From NCBI GenBank assembly GCA_003427395.1, contig BFEA01000005.1:3385912-3423210 (forward strand): 37,299 bases of DNA, written 5' to 3'. Origin of the DNA: Chara braunii. Lineage: Eukaryota; Streptophyta; Charophyceae; Charales; Characeae. Each line of letters starts with the position of its first letter. The first letter of the stretch is position 1. Both the position numbers and the translations under genes were made by a program. The notes under the pieces are model-generated. The model was not told where the DNA came from and searched no databases. It was given only the letters and a program-made list of their open reading frames with translations. This document shows positions 29,021-37,299 of this stretch, one piece after another.

Positions 29021-29565
29021 ATCCTGACGTGGCCACCGTGACCTGAATCGAGTTCCATTGATCCGAAAAGCGACTCGATGACCAAGTGTCCTCCCGAGTT
29101 CTCTCGCGACATTCCGCGTGCATGAGACTCCAGGAAGACACGGGTGCCGCACACTCAATAATATCCGGGTTATAATAAGGGTGATAATTAGGAAAAATCT
29201 GGTAAAATTCGGTGAGGGATAATAAATAGGGAAAATTCGTTTAAATCGGCGAGTTGAGATAAATAGGTAATTCTTGTTAAAATCTTCGGGAGCAGATTTG
29301 GCTAAAATTTGTTTAATAATAAAATAATCGCTTGTTCCCTTTTCTTTTTACCAGTTTTAATATCGTTACCCATTTTTAATTTAATCATTACATTTAATTA
29401 AATTTTAAGGCCTCACTTTCTCATCATCTGGTCAGCGTAGGAAGGTCGCGCGAAGGCTTACCAGCATAAGCTCATTTCATGGTTGGCTGATTCGAAGACA
29501 ACCTCAAAAGAGACGAAAAAGGTAAGCGCCATGCACGGTAGAGGTCGCTGTCCAATCATCAAATT
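29021..29565. other. AT-rich stretch, no gene seen
   Basis: From about 29160 the DNA is AT-rich with loosely repeated GGTAAAATTCGGTGAG and GGGAAAATTCGTTTAAATC type phrases. It lies where the gag-bearing element on the minus strand is cut off. Nothing codes. Confidence 0.5.
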
Positions 29566-29572
29566 TTAAGGG

Positions 29573-30550
29573 TTAGTATCGGCGGTTCATGAAGGGGAAT
29601 TCAAAGTCCGTCTCAGGACCCCTAATTTTTCCCGACACCCCCGACGAGGCTATCGAAAGAATACCGTCTAAGCATTCGGTTAAAGACTGAACTCCGTTTA
29701 TTTCGGGTGGCCGACTACTTGTGGTTGCCCGACAGTAAGCCCGGACCTCTTCTCGACGCTCCCGTCGAGCCTCATCTATATGTCCAGAAAGCATGTCACC
29801 GACTCGAAGGGTGCTGCTCCTCTCTTAAAATTGCAATTGTTGATCGGAGAAGGACGTTCTCCACGATTACAGGACAGTTCCCCACATCGTCCACTACTCT
29901 TTGAGGAACCATCTCATCGTTAATCAGAGTCCCCACGATACCACTCCTTGGAATGTAAAATACGTTCTGAGGCATGTTCTTTCGACACCAAAGAAAACGG
30001 GCGAGGTGCAGTTCGCTCTAGTGCTTGAAGTCGTGACTGATCTGCGACTGAATAGAATCAACGAAGATCTCATCGGTCAAAGGTACCAGTTTCCCTCGTC
30101 CGGGATCGATAAAAATCGTGTCTGTGATAGTCACTCTTGTGGCACCAGTGATATATAGGGGCTCATCTCGCGTTCACTTGGACTCTTCCCGTATGGAACA
30201 TCGCATACGTTGACTAAGCGCTCGCCTCAAGGGCGTTGCTGTATCAGAAACTCCCTCTGGAGCTCGTTTTCGTGGTGATAATACTCTTTGTTCTTCTTTC
30301 TCTCCCTCTTCATCCACGATAACTATATTCTGGTCAATCTCTTCTTTGAAGAAAGCGCTCGTAATGATTTGGTAGATGTGACGTGGATGAACACTATAGG
30401 CGTATTGTCTCCTGACTGTAAGAAAATCCCGACACTTCGACTCTTTACCGTCGCTTTTACCTCGTCCAACGACACTCGTCTAACCTCCAAGTCTTCCTTC
30501 TTCGAAGAAAATATGAATGCATCCCTCAAATTGTCGGTTCTTTGGACGTA
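29573..30550 (-). pseudogene. gag/pol junction region of the truncated element
   Basis: Minus-strand pieces continue after the zinc knuckle: IFSSKKEDLEVRRVSLDEVK, VTITDTIFIDPGRGKLVPLT, MVPQRVVDDVGNCPVIVENV and, at 29794-29573, MLSGHIDEARRERREEVRAY followed by RPPEINGVQSLTECLDGI. I do not recognise the domain. Frame changes and stops are present. Its position suggests the stretch before the protease. The element ends abruptly below 29573. Confidence 0.5.
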
Positions 30551-31099
30551 CTATTGGTCCTCCAGTCTCACTACGCCATAGTCTGTTGCCTTCTGAAGAT
30601 TGGTGCAATCTCTCCCTATATGGTCATCCGAACAGCAATAGACGCACGTGTTACGAGGAGAAGAAGGTCCATCCTCTACATGTCTATATCCTCCGTGTTC
30701 GCCTGATGTCCGAGCATCCCAAGAACCCGGGCCAGACTCACGTAGTCCTCTAGTATCATCACACGATGTCGCCGAGACATCTCTCCTCTCGTGTCGTTCG
30801 TGGGAATGATCGCATCGGTCCCTCTCCGTCACATGGTCATACCTATTTAGACTCTTAGGATACTCTTCTGCATGACGGAGGTCTTCGAGACCTCGTTCAT
30901 ATCTTGGGCTGTGAGGGTAGATTTCCACCCGACCATGTCGTCGATACCCGTTGTCCCTATCTCTCGTATAATCTCTAGGATGGGCAAAATATCGATCTCG
31001 ATCTTCGTCCTTGTACCTAGGGGGATCGTCGCGACGTATACGATATTGTTGCTCCCTTGCTCGATAATCGGCTAGTGTCCAAGGGTTTCTATCGTCCAC
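30551..31099 (-). pseudogene. gag nucleocapsid region with CCHC zinc knuckle
   Basis: A 182-codon open frame is very rich in Arg, Asp, His and Tyr. Near its end CVYCCSDDHIGRDC gives a perfect Cys-X2-Cys-X4-His-X4-Cys zinc knuckle, the nucleic-acid-binding motif of retrotransposon nucleocapsids. It follows the capsid-like part at 31343 and upward on the same strand, with a gap and frame change between them. The frame is intact as far as it goes, but upstream and downstream stops show it is a remnant. Confidence 0.85.
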
Positions 31100-31342
31100 G
31101 TCTCTCCACGGTTATGGGTCTCGATTATGCTACCTTTGTGAGTACGCTGAACCGGTCCTAACCCGATCGCACCTCAGCGAGTTCGACGGACCGTTCCTCG
31201 CCTGATAACCGACAGTCTCCGTCTTTGTCTCTATCCTTGCGACCTGTCGAGCCAAACCCTTAATCATCTCTTTTAGGTCTGAATCGTCAGTGATGTTTAT
31301 TCGCTGGTCTCTAGGTCCATCAAGGGGGTATCGGTGGTCTGC

Positions 31343-32335
31343 TCAAGGCCTATCATCAAAATCTGAGCACCTCTCTTCACCGGAAGAACGAGAAGTTGGC
31401 CGGAGGCTCTCCCTGTGGCGAAATCCAGTCCAGACTAGGTCCTTATACTCGTTAGTGTCGGCCCTTATGGACAACCTAACAACCGTCGCAAACTTTAGTC
31501 GATCGTCCGAAAGGTCTCTTAGAATCCCTTTTTGTTTTTCCATCGACAACCAACTGATGAAAATGGTGCACCTGTCTACCTCAGATAACTTCCGCTTTGC
31601 CACCAACACATCCGACATCTTTTCCAACCTCCTCCCGAATGCCAGAACACTCTCATCCTCTTCCCGACTCTGCTTCTCCATGTTTTTGATAGAGTACATA
31701 ATATCCTCATGCTTGAAGAGCTGATATAAATTTTCCTTGTAAGTCTTCCAGCGTTGTTCCCCTTGCCTCGCACTTTTTATCTTCTTGCCAAAACTCGGGT
31801 CAGAGTTGAACACGAAGTTGTCGATAATCTCATCCTCTGTCCACCGACTATGATACGCATGCCGCTCCCACTTTTCTAAGTAATCTTAAATCCCATATCC
31901 CCTGAAGATGGGAGGCCTGGTATCAAGCTCAGGAGTTTGATGCGATATAATATATTTGTCTCGCCTCTCATAGGTTAGAGTATAAGATTCCCGATCTCCG
32001 GATCGAAGAAGCATCGAGGAGGATTGTTATATCTGTCTCTATCTCAATCGCATCTTTTCTCTCTCTTGTACCGATATCGTCAATCATCTCTGCGATGATT
32101 ATCTCTCATCTCCTTACGCCTTTGATCAGGCGATCTCGGACGTTACTCTCCATCTCAATCTATCGCGACTGGCTCCATCCTACTCCTCTCTCGCACAAAA
32201 GCCACTGACTGGGTCGTGGTAGTAATAGCCTGTGATATGTCAGTTACTTCCGGCTTCCCATCGTCATCCAGGTTCTCACAAGCCAGTGAAGTCTGTCTAA
32301 AACGTTGTCGCGCGCGGCGGTTCTGCGCCCGGATG
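31343..32335 (-). pseudogene. gag N-terminal and capsid-like region
   Basis: From about 32290 the frame reads SVAFVRERSRMEPVAID, then TGA and TAA in place of sense codons, then RPRSPDQRRKEMRDNHRRDD. After a frame change, RPPIFRGYGI, DYLEKWERHAYHSRWTEDEI and the open frame 31813-31343 (FGRRLEKMSDVLVAKRKLSE) follow. A DYLEKWERHA-type start with a following helical domain fits the capsid part of retrotransposon Gag. Gag forms the particle that packages element RNA. The TGA at 32157-32155 looks like a decayed CGA. Confidence 0.7.
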
Positions 32336-32454
32336 GGGAGCGCTGAACCTCACGGTCGTGTCATGCAGGATGTTTTGTCTGAAAAGAACCAGTTACCGCT
32401 CCGACTGTGCGCGCGCGCTATACCTCTCATGACGCCCTGCGACAGGTCAAGACA

Positions 32455-32540
32455 TCACGAGGTACAACTTACCTCTACCCAAGGGGTTGTCACCACCCTT
32501 AGGTAGGCGTATCCCTGCTGAGCTACCGGCCCACATGCGA
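32455..32540 (-). other. possible tRNA-like leader sequence
   Basis: On the minus strand GGGCCGGTAGCTCAGCAGGG looks like an acceptor and D-arm with Pol III box A (TAGCTCAGCAGG). No box B or T-arm follows, so it is not a complete tRNA. It lies just upstream of the gag remnant and might be part of its leader. Confidence 0.25.
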
Positions 32541-32850
32541 AGGCTTTTACATGCCTTTGTAGAGGTAGGTCGGCCGATGGCGTTTTCTCGATCGCTGTAG
32601 CATAACACGGGGCACGCGTGGTAAGATGCCTAGAACTGACCCGTTAGATATTCGAGTCGAACTTTTAGAAGGTCGTCTATTTCCGCTTCTGCTTCCAAAA
32701 CATATTATTCTTCTAATCACTGCGATCAAAGTACCAATCAAACCATTTCACTACCAAGGGCACTCTATTTTACTTAACATATGACTGAACATTAGATGGT
32801 ATAGAAGTTATATAAGACTGGTAATGACTATGGAGGTATTACCGTTGGGA
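32541..32850. other. no gene recognised
   Basis: The plus strand has a short hydrophobic frame (LDIRVELLEGRLFPLLLPKH) near 32635-32780, and the minus strand an Arg/Ser-rich one. Neither is recognisable. Probably upstream part of the truncated element or its flank. Confidence 0.35.
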
Positions 32851-33570
32851 ACCCTTCTCACTTTCACAAGTGTTGTGAGTCCAAGACTCTTCACGAAGTC
32901 ACACCTAGTTCAATCCAAAACCATGCACAAGATAGACCTGCACAGAATAATGCAAAGACAGTCCACATGCCATGCACTTACGTCGTCAACCATCAACCAT
33001 TGACATTGTCCCTCACTCCCCAAACCATGTATGACAGATCTATCTTTCTTGAGATGTTAGCCCAACCCCCTCACATTTCTTTAAAGGACTCTTGAGAGTG
33101 ACTAAGACCATTTAGGCAATGACCACAGGTGACGGTTTTACTAACCATAGGGTTTGACTTTAAACGTGGGTATCAAGTCAAGGGGGAAAAATTGAATCGG
33201 CAACGACCGACCTGTTATCGGAGATAACAAAAAAATTGAGTCCTTTTTGTAGGACTTCTCCTTCAATTGCAATAGATCAAAACATGGACCTACACACACA
33301 CAGGCCAACACCCCCACTCAATTTCCCATTTATTGATATCTAAGGGTCAAACCCTTAGATCTGGTATGTGAGCTTTGGGATCAACATCCCAAAGCCTAAC
33401 CTCCTAGCTTTTACCTACCCTAAGTCGTCTGTCACTCTTCCTCCTTTTGTTCAAGGAGTCTGTTGCCTATGTCCTAAGTTGTCTTAGGGAACTCATATTT
33501 TCCCTTACTCTCAGTATTTGCTTTTCTCTCTTGCGGATAAGCATACCCTTTGTTGCTTATGCGGTAGTCT
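32851..33570. repeat. stem-loop-rich DNA with many distinct perfect hairpins
   Basis: Short perfect stems follow each other: CTCAC/GTGAG (32857-32879), TCGG/CCGA (33197-33210), GTTATC/GATAAC (33214-33228), AGTCCT/AGGACT (33239-33256), ATCTAAGGGT/ACCCTTAGAT (33338-33360), GCTTTGGGAT/ATCCCAAAGC (33372-33395), CTCCTT/AAGGAG (33441-33458), CCTAAG/CTTAGG (33473-33488) and ATAAGC/GCTTAT (33537-33560). The two 10-bp stems with 3- and 4-base loops are well beyond chance for a segment this size. No coding potential was seen. Confidence 0.75.
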
Positions 33571-35005
33571 AGCTGAGATCAATTCATGCCATTTGGCGGT
33601 TTCTCCCTTAGGAGTTTATCAATCAACTGAGGCTACAGGAAGCTTCTTCTTTTCTAATTCTTTGTCTCCACGGTACGTGCCCTTTTATTCGGTTTCTTTT
33701 AGGACACCTGGAGTCACTCCCGCTAGAGCACTCCCTTTTTCCTTTCTCTTATTCTTGTTTGGACATAAGCAAGTACTAGGTTGATTCACTCGGGAATCTT
33801 CCACTACTTTATCAATTCTAGACAAAACGGTTAGTCAAATGAATAGTCGAGTCGCCGCACGAGAGCACTCAGCCACCCTTCAATGTCCATGCAGTCTTTA
33901 CGCAATAAAGCAGTTCAAACATTCTTGTGCAAGCGACCGGATAACTCACAGGGGAGTATCCCTTTATTAGTTAAAACAATTAGTTGAGAGACCCTTGTCG
34001 AAGCATCTCAGCACTTGTTCCAATGTCCAAAAAACATTCCCGATTCAGGTATCAATACGAAATTCAAGTTAGTAATTGGTGGTCTTCATGGAAGCCTCTT
34101 ATTACTCCTTGATTAAAACTCAGTCTATCCTCAAAAGGTGTAATATGATGACACCACGAAAGTCACCCTACTACTTCCTCAGAGTCATACGAGCTACTAG
34201 GATTAAGTTAGTAACCTCAGACAAACACCAAATCCTCTCTTTGCTGGAATATCTTATTAAAACTATTAAGATAAAGTCAAACAAGCAATAGGATGACCCC
34301 ATGGGAGCCTCCCATATCCTGCTTCAATGTTAAATAGATAAATCATTAACATTTATTCATACCATCTATCAGTCATACCCAAACAAGTGGTAGGGTTACT
34401 CACCCGGGAGTATCTCTCTACTGTTCAAACACAATCACCACATTCCTTCCCCCCGTTAGTTGATCCGCAGATCAAACAAGTATTAGGATAACCCTCCCGG
34501 GAACCATCCTACTATCAGTTTGATGCGTAGGAGATCAGTAAAAACACCTCTTAGTTAAGTTGTCTTGACCGTTCACCTACCTTGCCTATGCATCGTAATT
34601 GAGCAAAAGGTATGCCGACTCCCACGGTAAGTCGGACACATCATCCCAGACTTAGGAGTTCGTGTACTCACTCGGTGAGTACTTAATTCCTTTCCGAGTC
34701 CGGTCAATTCTGTGATAGGAAAGTCCCACGGGAGCCTCCTCCTACCTTCGCTTCTATTAGTCATTGAAGATATGTACCCCACGGGAGTACCGAATTACCT
34801 CTTAGATCTAGTCTGTAAGGTAATAAAGAAACAACACGACAACTTTCCGTCATCAACGTTGGAGTCAAACAAACATTTCATCAAATTGTTACTTTAATCA
34901 GATGAATGGCAGGGTAACTTCGCACGACGAGTATCCCATCATCCACCTCAATTAGCTCATGCAAATAGTGTGACGACCCTATGAGAGTCTCCATCACATA
35001 GCTTT
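33571..35005. repeat. array of about 16 related hairpin units with covarying arms
   Basis: Units of about 35 bases, spaced 45-140 bases apart, align to a rough consensus of TAGG--GACTCCCACGGGAG with TCCTACTAC after it, often preceded by CAAACAAGT. Each can form a stem, but the arms differ between units while staying complementary: GATTC/GAATC at 33783, TGAGA/TCTCA at 33985, TGAC/GTCA at 34149, AGGAT/ATCCT at 34290, TAGGAT/ATCCTA at 34484, CCGACT/AGTCGG at 34615, GTACTCAC/GTGAGTAC at 34664, GTAC/GTAC at 34774, TGTGA/TCACA at 34969. The pattern is directly visible. Function is unknown. No gene in this stretch was recognised. Confidence 0.75.
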
Positions 35006-35430
35006 GCCTCCCCAACTCAAGCAGACGAGGTTCCTTCTCTGTTCTTCATAAGTTCCTTTCCTGACTTCAGGCAAGGTTCTTACTTCAATCATATAATTCT
35101 TTTCCCTTTTGATACGCTTAATCCTGAAGAAAACACAAACAATAGGTCATACAGTCATACACATAGTCCAATAAATGGTTTTAGCCTGTAAGGGTATATG
35201 GAAAAGAAATAGGCACTGCGTACCTCATGGTTCCCTGCCTCCAGAGTTTCTCCTGAACTCCGACAGAGTTCCCGCAATCGCTCTGTTGTCACCGTCTGTT
35301 TGGTCATCCTTTTCCATAGAGTAGACTTTTCGATTCAGAGAGATCATACCATTTCAGATAGTCGTGGAAACATAGGGAAATGAGGGGATTAGAACACGGG
35401 AGAACGTGGAAGGATGGACGAGGTAGGCAC

Positions 35431-35445
35431 CGTCACATGGTGACG
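35431..35445. repeat. CGTCAC/GTGACG hairpin, first of a pair
   Basis: A 6-bp stem with three central bases lies inside GCACCGTCACATGGTGACG. A near-identical hairpin stands at 35624-35640 (CCGTCAC/GTGACGG), and the surrounding GA/TC-rich DNA is also loosely repeated, so the two mark a ~195-bp diverged duplication. Confidence 0.65.
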
Positions 35446-35645
35446 ATGTCTCCTTCCTCTCCAGTGCTCCGTACTTCTCCGTATCTGACCCTTCCCATTA
35501 CCTTCAATAAGATTATGATAATAATGATAGTGATTATAATACTATCTTCTGGACAAATATGAGAACAAAAGAGAAATGAGGAGATCAGATCAAAGAGAGA
35601 ACAGAGGAGGATAGGGTTATGCACCGTCACACGGTGACGGACGTC

Positions 35646-35990
35646 TCTCTCTTTTTCCGTGTGACCACCTTATTTCCTCCGCGTGGTGGCTTCTTTCTTG
35701 CTGCTTCAGGCGTTCGACCTCTTCTCCCCCTCTCTCTTCTCCTTCTTCTTCTTCTTCTTCTTCTTCTTCTTCTTCTCTTCTTCTCCCCGCGAGTTCCACT
35801 TCTGCCTCCACTCGCTTTTTTTTTGTGCTCTTCTCGTCATCCCTCTCTCGCCTTTCTACTGTGCTCTTCATCTGTGCGTTGCTACGCGCACGCTGTTTTC
35901 TTCGTCGAACGCTTAGCCCAAGCACGCGAACTAGAGTTTCGGACGGTGTGCCCGAAGTAAGTTTTTTTTTGTGAAAATGAATCTGGCCGT
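35646..35990. other. pyrimidine-rich stretch with (TTC)n microsatellite
   Basis: (TTC)n occupies about 35743-35776. Overlapping frames on both strands (poly-Leu/Phe/Ser on plus, poly-Glu/Arg on minus, 35617-36009) come from this composition, and I do not consider any of them a gene. Confidence 0.7.
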
Positions 35991-36010
35991 TTATTAAGGC
36001 CGGATTCACT

Positions 36011-36190
36011 GAAAGTGAGTTAATAGATAGTAACCCCGGGATAAAAAGAGAAAAATAATAAGAAAAAAAAGAGGAACGAATCTAACTAAAAAAAATAAAA
36101 TAAAAATAGAAAGTGAATTTACAGATAGTAGCCCCGGGATAAAAAGAGAAAAATAATAAGAAAAAAAAGAGGAACGAATCTAACTAATAA
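36011..36190. repeat. 98-bp A-rich tandem duplication
   Basis: GAAAGTGAGTTA at 36011 and GAAAGTGAATTTA at 36109 start two copies. Both continue CCCCGGGATAAAAAGAGAAA and then GAGGAACGAATCTAACTAA. Confidence 0.92.
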
Positions 36191-36279
36191 CAGAAAAATA
36201 AAAATAAATTAAAAAAAATAATCGAACTACCAACCATAATTTATTTGCCAAGTGTAATGCCCTCGTTTTTCATAGGGCT

Positions 36280-36336
36280 AACTAACTGTAACTACCTTAT
36301 AATCCGAGGTCACGGGTTCGAGCCCCGGCCTCACCA
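36280..36336 (+). tRNA. tRNA 3'-half pseudogene
   Basis: CCTTATAATCCGAGGTCACG followed by GGTTCGAGCCCCGGCC gives an anticodon-loop-like and T-arm segment with a Pol III box B, then CTCACCA at the 3' end. The 5' half is poor (no clear D-arm) and the anticodon stem does not pair, so this is a decayed tRNA or a tRNA-derived repeat. Confidence 0.45.
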
Positions 36337-36374
36337 GGACAAGGTGAAATTGTAGCGGAACTCCTTGTAGAAAA

Positions 36375-36455
36375 GAGCTAGCTCAGGGGTCGAGCAGACT
36401 CGATCCCTGTATCCTTACTTTATCAGTCTGCCCCTCTAATCTATTGAGCTAGCTC
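36375..36455 (-). repeat. 81-bp inverted repeat with tRNA-like boxes
   Basis: GAGCTAGCTCA at 36375-36385 is exactly inverted at 36445-36455. Inside it, CAGGG-TCGAG pairs with CTCGA-CCCTG (36384-36409), and GCAGACT pairs alternatively with AGTCTGC (36394-36400, 36425-36431). The minus strand has TAGCTCAATAG (box A-like), GGGATCGAGTC (box B-like) and a TTTT just after the end, as in Pol III units. A normal cloverleaf cannot be drawn. Confidence 0.6.
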
Positions 36456-37029
36456 CTACTCTGATTAAGAGAGGAACCGCTCAGATATATATATCGTATC
36501 AGGCTCAGCCCACCTAGTGGCCAGAGCCGTGATTCTAAGTCTGTGTGTGAACGCGCTGGTTGGTTTGTGTGCTTGTTTAAGCGCTTGTCAGTCTTGAGTG
36601 TGTGTGTGACCCGCAAGAACACTTTGTTGATCGGATGACCCGAAGGGCCGGTACTTGCCTGCAATCGTGACATTGAGGGTTGCCGAGGGGAACACATTTA
36701 AGTTGTGGGGAAAAACACCCGCGATACTAAAAAGCAGCGGAAAACTCTCATATAGCAGGTAGGTCAGTACCACACCAAGTAGAGGTAGGTGTGCCAGGTA
36801 CGCGAGGCTGGGCAGAAGAAGACAAAAGTTCGCATTCTTAGAGGCCTAGTACCGGTAGGTAGGCGGGTACTGGTTCAAGTAGCCCGTGTCTGGACCCTCT
36901 GCGGACGATATCAGAACTTGCAACGGTCTCTCCTTCAAAGGAGTGAAGGTTAACGAGCATACTAATATTCAACATTTATAGTTTGAACATTCAACTTTTA
37001 TACGCAGTTGGACACGGACACTTGGATAG
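36456..37029. other. no gene recognised
   Basis: Short frames are scattered without domains. GGTAGGTAGGCGGGTACTGG and related GTAGGT phrases recur around 36755-36880. Nothing codes. Confidence 0.45.
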
Positions 37030-37258
37030 AGTGCAGGGGGGGGGTTGAGAATCTTCAGCGTTTTCCCCACTTCAAAATTTTCAGAATCTTCACCGTTCTT
37101 ACACACTCGGACAAGGGGGGGTATACTTCTAAAATTTTCAGCATTTTCACCACTTCAGAATCTTCAAAATCTTCAGCGTTCTACACACTTGCACAAGGGG
37201 GCGAACGCTAAAGATTCTAAAAATTCCGAAGTGGTGAAAACGCTGAAGATTCGGAACC
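37030..37258. repeat. tandem and inverted repeat near the window end
   Basis: A unit containing ATCTTCAGCG, CACTTCA and a G-rich ACAAGGGGGG end is repeated with a period of about 79 bases (the G-rich ends near 37110 and 37190). About 47 bases (37132-37179) are then repeated inverted at 37205-37253, giving a long imperfect hairpin. Confidence 0.75.
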
Positions 37259-37278
37259 CCCCCTTAGAAAAACAAAAC

Positions 37279-37299
37279 GAGGGGAGGAGGGGGGGGGGG
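37279..37299 (+). repeat. terminal G-rich run
   Basis: The window ends in AGGGGAGGAGGGGGGGGGG-type sequence. A poly-G contig end can be a sequencing artefact, so I draw no biological conclusion. Confidence 0.6.

Larger units (their letters stand above)
29573..32335 (-). mobile_element. truncated Ty3/gypsy-type element, gag portion
   Basis: The minus strand carries a gag-like polyprotein in pieces from about 32335 down to 29573: an acidic/basic N-terminal part, a capsid-like part, an RNA-binding zinc knuckle and a further domain. No protease, RT or integrase follows; similarity ends near 29565. It differs from the element at 2-7 kb, so this is a second, independent insertion. The 5' side points toward the hairpin-rich stretch at 32.85-35.1 kb. 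Confidence 0.75.

Noticed and set aside
33571-35005. Resemblance of the spaced hairpins to a CRISPR array
   Set aside because: Spacing is irregular (45-140 bases), units are strongly diverged, no cas genes are present, and the context is eukaryotic.
35617-36009. 130-codon Glu/Arg-rich minus-strand frame
   Set aside because: Composition comes from the TTC microsatellite and pyrimidine-rich DNA; no domain.
36280-36336. Functional tRNA
   Set aside because: The T-arm is good, but the D-arm is missing and the anticodon stem does not pair.

Overview
The window looks like nuclear DNA of a streptophyte plant or alga. The evidence is broken plant-type mitochondrial gene fragments (atp1, cob), an intact orthologue of the spliceosomal helicase Aquarius, and very dense decayed Ty3/gypsy, LINE and foldback elements. 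The repeat style would fit a large-genome charophyte such as Chara, but that is an inference. The sequence cannot settle the species.

Layout. 1-1.8 kb: a mosaic of mitochondrial fragments (atp1 on +, cob on +, half a tRNA, atp1 on -). 2.1-7.3 kb: a decayed Ty3/gypsy gag-pol on the + strand, with recognisable protease, reverse transcriptase, RNase H, integrase and chromodomain-like tail. A 657-bp inverted-repeat element flanked by TTAA interrupts its RNase H region. 7.3-10.1 kb: non-coding DNA with small tandem repeats. 10.08-15.94 kb: the only intact large gene, an intronless AQR/Aquarius homologue on the - strand. Its glutamine-rich tail and 3' flank are tandemly duplicated downstream. 16-17 kb: short tandem repeats, a palindrome and microsatellites. 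17.3-24.95 kb: a decayed LINE on the - strand (ORF1 with zinc knuckle, endonuclease, reverse transcriptase, C-terminal zinc finger), with an internal ~480-bp tandem duplication in the RT. 25-28.5 kb: a tRNA-like element, library-adapter sequence, microsatellites and two foldback elements. 28.5-28.8 kb: another atp1 fragment ending at a single N. 29.5-32.3 kb: a Ty3-type gag remnant on the - strand. 32.85-35.1 kb: a hairpin-rich segment with an array of about 16 related stem-loops. 35.4-37.3 kb: simple repeats, tRNA-like pieces and inverted repeats.

Two points need care. The Tn5/Nextera mate-pair junction sequence occurs twice (26741-26778 and 26854-26891), so the assembly there contains library artefact. 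The first 95 bases of the window are identical to 28717-28811, immediately before the N at 28812, which suggests a contig-end overlap or mis-scaffolding. Apart from AQR I see no gene that I believe makes a working protein. The most unusual biological structure is the hairpin array at 33.6-35.0 kb, where the arms vary but stay complementary while the centre is shared.
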